From assembly GCA_030626645.1 (NCBI GenBank), contig DAOUTP010000080.1, positions 1 through 7,652 of the forward strand: 7,652 nucleotides of DNA, in the 5' to 3' direction. The notes under the pieces are model-generated. The model was not told the DNA's origin, did not search any database, and saw nothing but the letters and a program-made list of their open reading frames with translations. Both the position numbers and the translations under genes were made by a program. This document shows positions 5,073 through 7,652 of this stretch, one piece after another. How positions within the stretch are numbered: position 1 is the first letter of the stretch; every line of letters begins with the position of its first letter. The stretch comes from Candidatus Cloacimonadota bacterium. Lineage in GTDB: Bacteria > Cloacimonadota > Cloacimonadia > Cloacimonadales > TCS61.

Positions 5073-5834
5073 TTACTTAATCCTATTTGTTTTCTTTATC
5101 CAGGAGATGATCTGCCCGAATGAATCTTTTTTTGTGAAATCAGGAGCGATTGGTGTGATGGAGATATAACCATTCTTCACAGCATTAGCATCGGAATTTT
5201 CTATTTGTGTCCAGTGTGGCTCATCACCTCCAATAAAATATACTGTCTCACCATTCTCATCTTTCTCCTTACGAACAAAATTGTAATATATTCGGTGTCC
5301 GATGCAGGTAACTCTGGTTCCTTTGATCTCATTATATTCTAAATTTGGAACATTTATATTCAACACTTCATTCTTAGCAATTTCCTTATGGATACCGTTT
5401 TTTAGCATTTCACATAAATATCTGGCAGCAGTAATAAATTTTTGATCTTTGTAAGATGCAAGCGAAATGGCAATCGATTTATAGCCTAGAAACATTGCTT
5501 CTATTGCTGCTGCTACAGTCCCTGAATATAACACATCCTCACCCATATTTTGTCCGGCATTTATCCCCGAAATAACCAGATCTATCGATTCATCTACTAA
5601 TAGTTGTGAAGCCAGTATCATGCAATCGGCAGGAGTACCTGAAATTGCAAAGTGTTTTTCTTTTTTCTCAATTATTCGCATGGGTTTAAAGAGTGAGATC
5701 GAGTGGGATTTTGCACTCTGCTGTTTAAGTGGTGCTGCAATAATAATATCGTGTCCGTTCTTTTTTAACTCATCTGCTAGACATATGATCCCCGGTGCAT
5801 TATAGCCATCATCATTAGTAAGTAATATTTTCAT
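5073..5834 (-). CDS. surE: 5'/3'-nucleotidase SurE
   Basis: This is a metal-dependent nucleoside monophosphate phosphatase (5' and 3' nucleotides, sometimes polyphosphate) that acts in the cytoplasm and in stationary-phase survival. The protein has 253 residues, typical for the family. Diagnostic sequence: MKILLTNDDGYNAPGI with metal ligands Asp8 and Asp9, AAPLKQQSAKSHSIS with Ser40, SGTPADC (65-71), and SGINAGQNMGEDVLYSGTVAAA (89-110), whose SGIN Asn at about 92 is the remaining metal ligand. All expected ligands are present. ATG at 5834 has GGAGA at 5843-5839. That site falls in the 10-bp gap after the glycosyltransferase stop, so the genes are co-transcribed. pcm follows after 3 bp. Confidence 0.97.
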   Translation of the reverse strand: MKILLTNDDGYNAPGIICLADELKKNGHDIIIAAPLKQQSAKSHSISLFKPMRIIEKKEKHFAISGTPADCMILASQLLVDESIDLVISGINAGQNMGEDVLYSGTVAAAIEAMFLGYKSIAISLASYKDQKFITAARYLCEMLKNGIHKEIAKNEVLNINVPNLEYNEIKGTRVTCIGHRIYYNFVRKEKDENGETVYFIGGDEPHWTQIENSDANAVKNGYISITPIAPDFTKKDSFGQIISWIKKTNRIK

Positions 5835-5844
5835 TATATCTCCA

Positions 5845-6528
5845 TTAATTCTTCATCTCATAAAGTACGATCTTAATAAAATTCTTAATATCCCGCATAC
5901 CTGAAATATAACTTTTCTGTCCGTCATAAATAGTCTCGATAGGGATAAAATCGACCTTTCCTTTCTTTTTTGCAATTTTCAGGATGATCTCAGTTTCAAA
6001 TTGATAACGTCTGGTTTGAAACTCCATTCCTTCCAATATTTCCAAATTATATAATCTGAATCCACATTGTGAATCAAGTATCTTTTGTTTTGATACTCTC
6101 GTTACAACCCAGCTGGTAAGCGTATTACTGCAAATCCGTTGGAACGGCATACTCTTATGTGAGAAATCTCTCTTCCCAATTACCAGAGCCAGATCAAGTT
6201 CATTCTGTTTTTTAATGAAATCGGGAAAATCCTCCGGCTTATGCTGCAAGTCGCTATCAATTGTAAAAGCAAATTTATAATCTTCCTCTATAGCCGCTTT
6301 AAATCCTATCTGTAAAGCGTTTCCTTTGCCGCAATTAACTTTCAGATCTATCAAATTCACACCTATCTTCCGGCAAATTTCTTTGGAATTATCCTCCGAT
6401 GCATCATTAACTGCAAATATGCTTTCTAAAGGAAAATATTCTGTGATCCTCTTATATAATTCCTGCAAATATTTTTCTGAATTATATATGGGAACAATTA
6501 CTGCTGTATTCTTCCAATCTGCTTTCAT
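5845..6528 (-). CDS. GT2-family glycosyltransferase (dolichol-phosphate-mannose-synthase-like)
   Basis: This 227-residue GT-A fold glycosyltransferase has AVIVPIYNSEKYL (9-21), the nucleotide-binding VNDASEDNS (40-48, usually VDDGSxD), NCGKGNALQIGF (65-76), and FTIDSDLQHKPEDFP (88-102) with the DxD metal site Asp91 and Asp93. LDSQCGFRLY (151-160) and RRYQFETEI (173-181) follow. It lacks C-terminal membrane helices, so it is probably cytoplasmic or membrane-associated. Relatives transfer a sugar from a nucleotide donor to polyprenyl phosphate or to glycans. Donor and acceptor cannot be read from the sequence. The ATG at 6528 is preferred over an upstream in-frame TTG (6558), because the family core begins within ten residues and the TTG would add a non-family leader. 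It is the first gene of the operon with surE and pcm. A functional link to those two is not evident. Confidence 0.92.
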   Translation of the reverse strand: MKADWKNTAVIVPIYNSEKYLQELYKRITEYFPLESIFAVNDASEDNSKEICRKIGVNLIDLKVNCGKGNALQIGFKAAIEEDYKFAFTIDSDLQHKPEDFPDFIKKQNELDLALVIGKRDFSHKSMPFQRICSNTLTSWVVTRVSKQKILDSQCGFRLYNLEILEGMEFQTRRYQFETEIILKIAKKKGKVDFIPIETIYDGQKSYISGMRDIKNFIKIVLYEMKN

Positions 6529-6665
6529 AATCCCGCTTCTTTCATTTTTGTAATCCAAAATTCATGCCCTTGAATGTCAAGCAAATCATTGCAAAGAAAA
6601 AAATTGACATCAAAGCTTATTTTAAGAAAAGGAAATCAATAATAATTATAAATTCAGGAGATATT
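6529..6665. promoter_or_regulatory. Divergent intergenic region with two TTGACA hexamers
   Basis: This short region separates the GT2-surE-pcm operon (minus) from the aminotransferase (plus). TTGACA occurs on the minus strand at 6580-6575 and on the plus strand at 6604-6609. At 17-bp spacing the minus-strand -10 would be TGGATT (6557-6552), three of six consensus matches. The plus-strand partner is poor. The minus-strand box would start transcription downstream of the rejected TTG start at 6558, which agrees with the ATG at 6528. No operator or riboswitch was recognised. Confidence 0.3.
6656..6662 (+). promoter_or_regulatory. Ribosome binding site of the aminotransferase gene
   Basis: AGGAGAT lies a few bases upstream of the ATG at 6666 and fixes the start. 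Confidence 0.75.
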
Positions 6666-7652
6666 ATGGCAGATAAATTAGTATTCGGTAACATCAGCAG
6701 TAAAGAAGCTATGAATTTGGAAGAGACTTACGGTGCACACAATTATCATCCATTGCCGGTAGTTTTGGCAAAAGGTGAAGGAGCAAAAGTATGGGATCCG
6801 GAAGGAAACGTATATTACGATTTTCTCTCAGCATATTCTGCTGTAAATCAGGGACATTGCCACCCAAAGATCATTAACGCACTTGCAGATCAGGCAAATA
6901 TTCTTACACTTACTTCTCGTGCTTTCTTTAATAATAAATTGGGTGAATATGAAAAATTCATTACTGAATTTTTTGGATATGAAATGGTTCTACCTATGAA
7001 TACAGGTGCTGAAGCTGTGGAAACAGCTATCAAACTTTCACGTAAATGGGGATATGAGAAAAAGGGGATTGAGGAAGATAAAGCGATCATCATTTTTGCT
7101 AAGGGCAATTTTCATGGAAGAACAATTACAATTGTTTCAGCTTCTACAGATCCTGATTGTAGAATAGGATTTGGACCTTTCACACCCGGAATTGAAAAAA
7201 TTTCTTATAATAACACACAAGCATTGGAAGATATTTTGCAAAAACAGGGAAAGAATGTTGCAGCTTTTATTGTTGAGCCAATTCAAGGTGAAGCTGGCGT
7301 TTTTGTTCCCGATGAGAACTACATAAAAAATTGTTATGATATTTGTAAAAAACATAATGTGTTATTTGTGGCAGACGAAGTTCAAACTGGTATCGCAAGA
7401 ACAGGTCGACTTCTTTGTTGTGATTATTCTGGGATCAAACCGGACATTGTGATCTTGGGAAAAGCGATCTCAGGTGGTGTTCTTCCTGTTTCAGCAGTGC
7501 TTTCATCCAAAGAGATCATGCTTACTATCAAACCTGGCGAACATGGTTCTACCTTTGGTGGATTCCCGCTCGCCTGTACAGTTGCCAAAGCTGCTTTGGA
7601 AGTTATTGAAGAAGAAAATCTTACTGAACAAGCAGAAAAACTGGGTAAATTA
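6666..7652 (+). CDS. rocD: Ornithine--oxo-acid aminotransferase (partial, N-terminal 329 residues)
   Basis: This is a PLP-dependent class III aminotransferase that moves the delta-amino group of ornithine to 2-oxoglutarate, giving glutamate semialdehyde (arginine/ornithine catabolism or proline synthesis). The frame is open from ATG 6666 to the window edge, so about 70 residues are missing (family about 400). Diagnostic parts are GAHNYHPLPVVLAKGEGA (23-40), the FLSAYSAVNQGHCHP block (53-67), MNTGAEAVETAIKL (111-124), GNFHGRT (147-153), EPIQGEAGV (204-212), the PLP-binding Asp238 in ADEVQTGIARTGR, and Lys266 in LGKAISGG, the Schiff-base lysine. GAHNYHPLPVVLAKGEG and the Lys266 block fit OAT better than acetylornithine or GABA aminotransferase. 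The usual GGNPLA is GGFPLA here (residues 298-303). The gene is transcribed divergently from the surE operon. Confidence 0.93.
   Translation, partial: MADKLVFGNISSKEAMNLEETYGAHNYHPLPVVLAKGEGAKVWDPEGNVYYDFLSAYSAVNQGHCHPKIINALADQANILTLTSRAFFNNKLGEYEKFITEFFGYEMVLPMNTGAEAVETAIKLSRKWGYEKKGIEEDKAIIIFAKGNFHGRTITIVSASTDPDCRIGFGPFTPGIEKISYNNTQALEDILQKQGKNVAAFIVEPIQGEAGVFVPDENYIKNCYDICKKHNVLFVADEVQTGIARTGRLLCCDYSGIKPDIVILGKAISGGVLPVSAVLSSKEIMLTIKPGEHGSTFGGFPLACTVAKAALEVIEEENLTEQAEKLGKL

Overview
This AT-rich window most likely comes from the FCB superphylum. A relative of Candidatus Cloacimonadota or a similar fermentative lineage is my best guess, not a proven one. Three things point there: a C-terminal secretion/sorting domain of the YPNPFNP type, a serine-palmitoyltransferase-like alpha-oxoamine synthase close to Bacteroidota versions, and palindromic and CTTTG-rich dispersed repeats. 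I see no rRNA, tRNA or CRISPR array.

Layout. Positions 1-536 (minus) hold the N-terminal part of a PLP-dependent alpha-oxoamine synthase. Positions 653-2938 (minus) are one large exported protein: signal peptide, parallel beta-helix, three fibronectin-III-like repeats and a C-terminal sorting domain. An in-frame amber codon at 1198-1196 splits it, so it reads as a 580-residue protein plus a stranded C-terminal piece. Positions 3020-3553 (minus) are a RAYT-type HUH transposase, bracketed by two identical 60-bp direct repeats (2964-3023 and 3650-3709) that each contain two hairpins. Positions 3554-3804 are almost entirely repeat material.

From 6528 down to 3799 (minus) runs a tight operon: GT2 glycosyltransferase, surE, pcm and a small export-family membrane protein. 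The gaps are 10 bp, 3 bp and an ATGA overlap. SurE and Pcm are a classical pair linked to stress survival and repair of aged protein. From 6666 to the end (plus) is the N-terminal 329 residues of an ornithine aminotransferase, divergent from the operon across a short intergenic region.

The core genes are ordinary. The points of interest are the amber-interrupted secreted protein, its near-identical Fn3 repeats, two dispersed or tandem repeats embedded in its sorting domain, and the RAYT/palindrome island. Two repeat elements there supply the stop codons of neighbouring genes.
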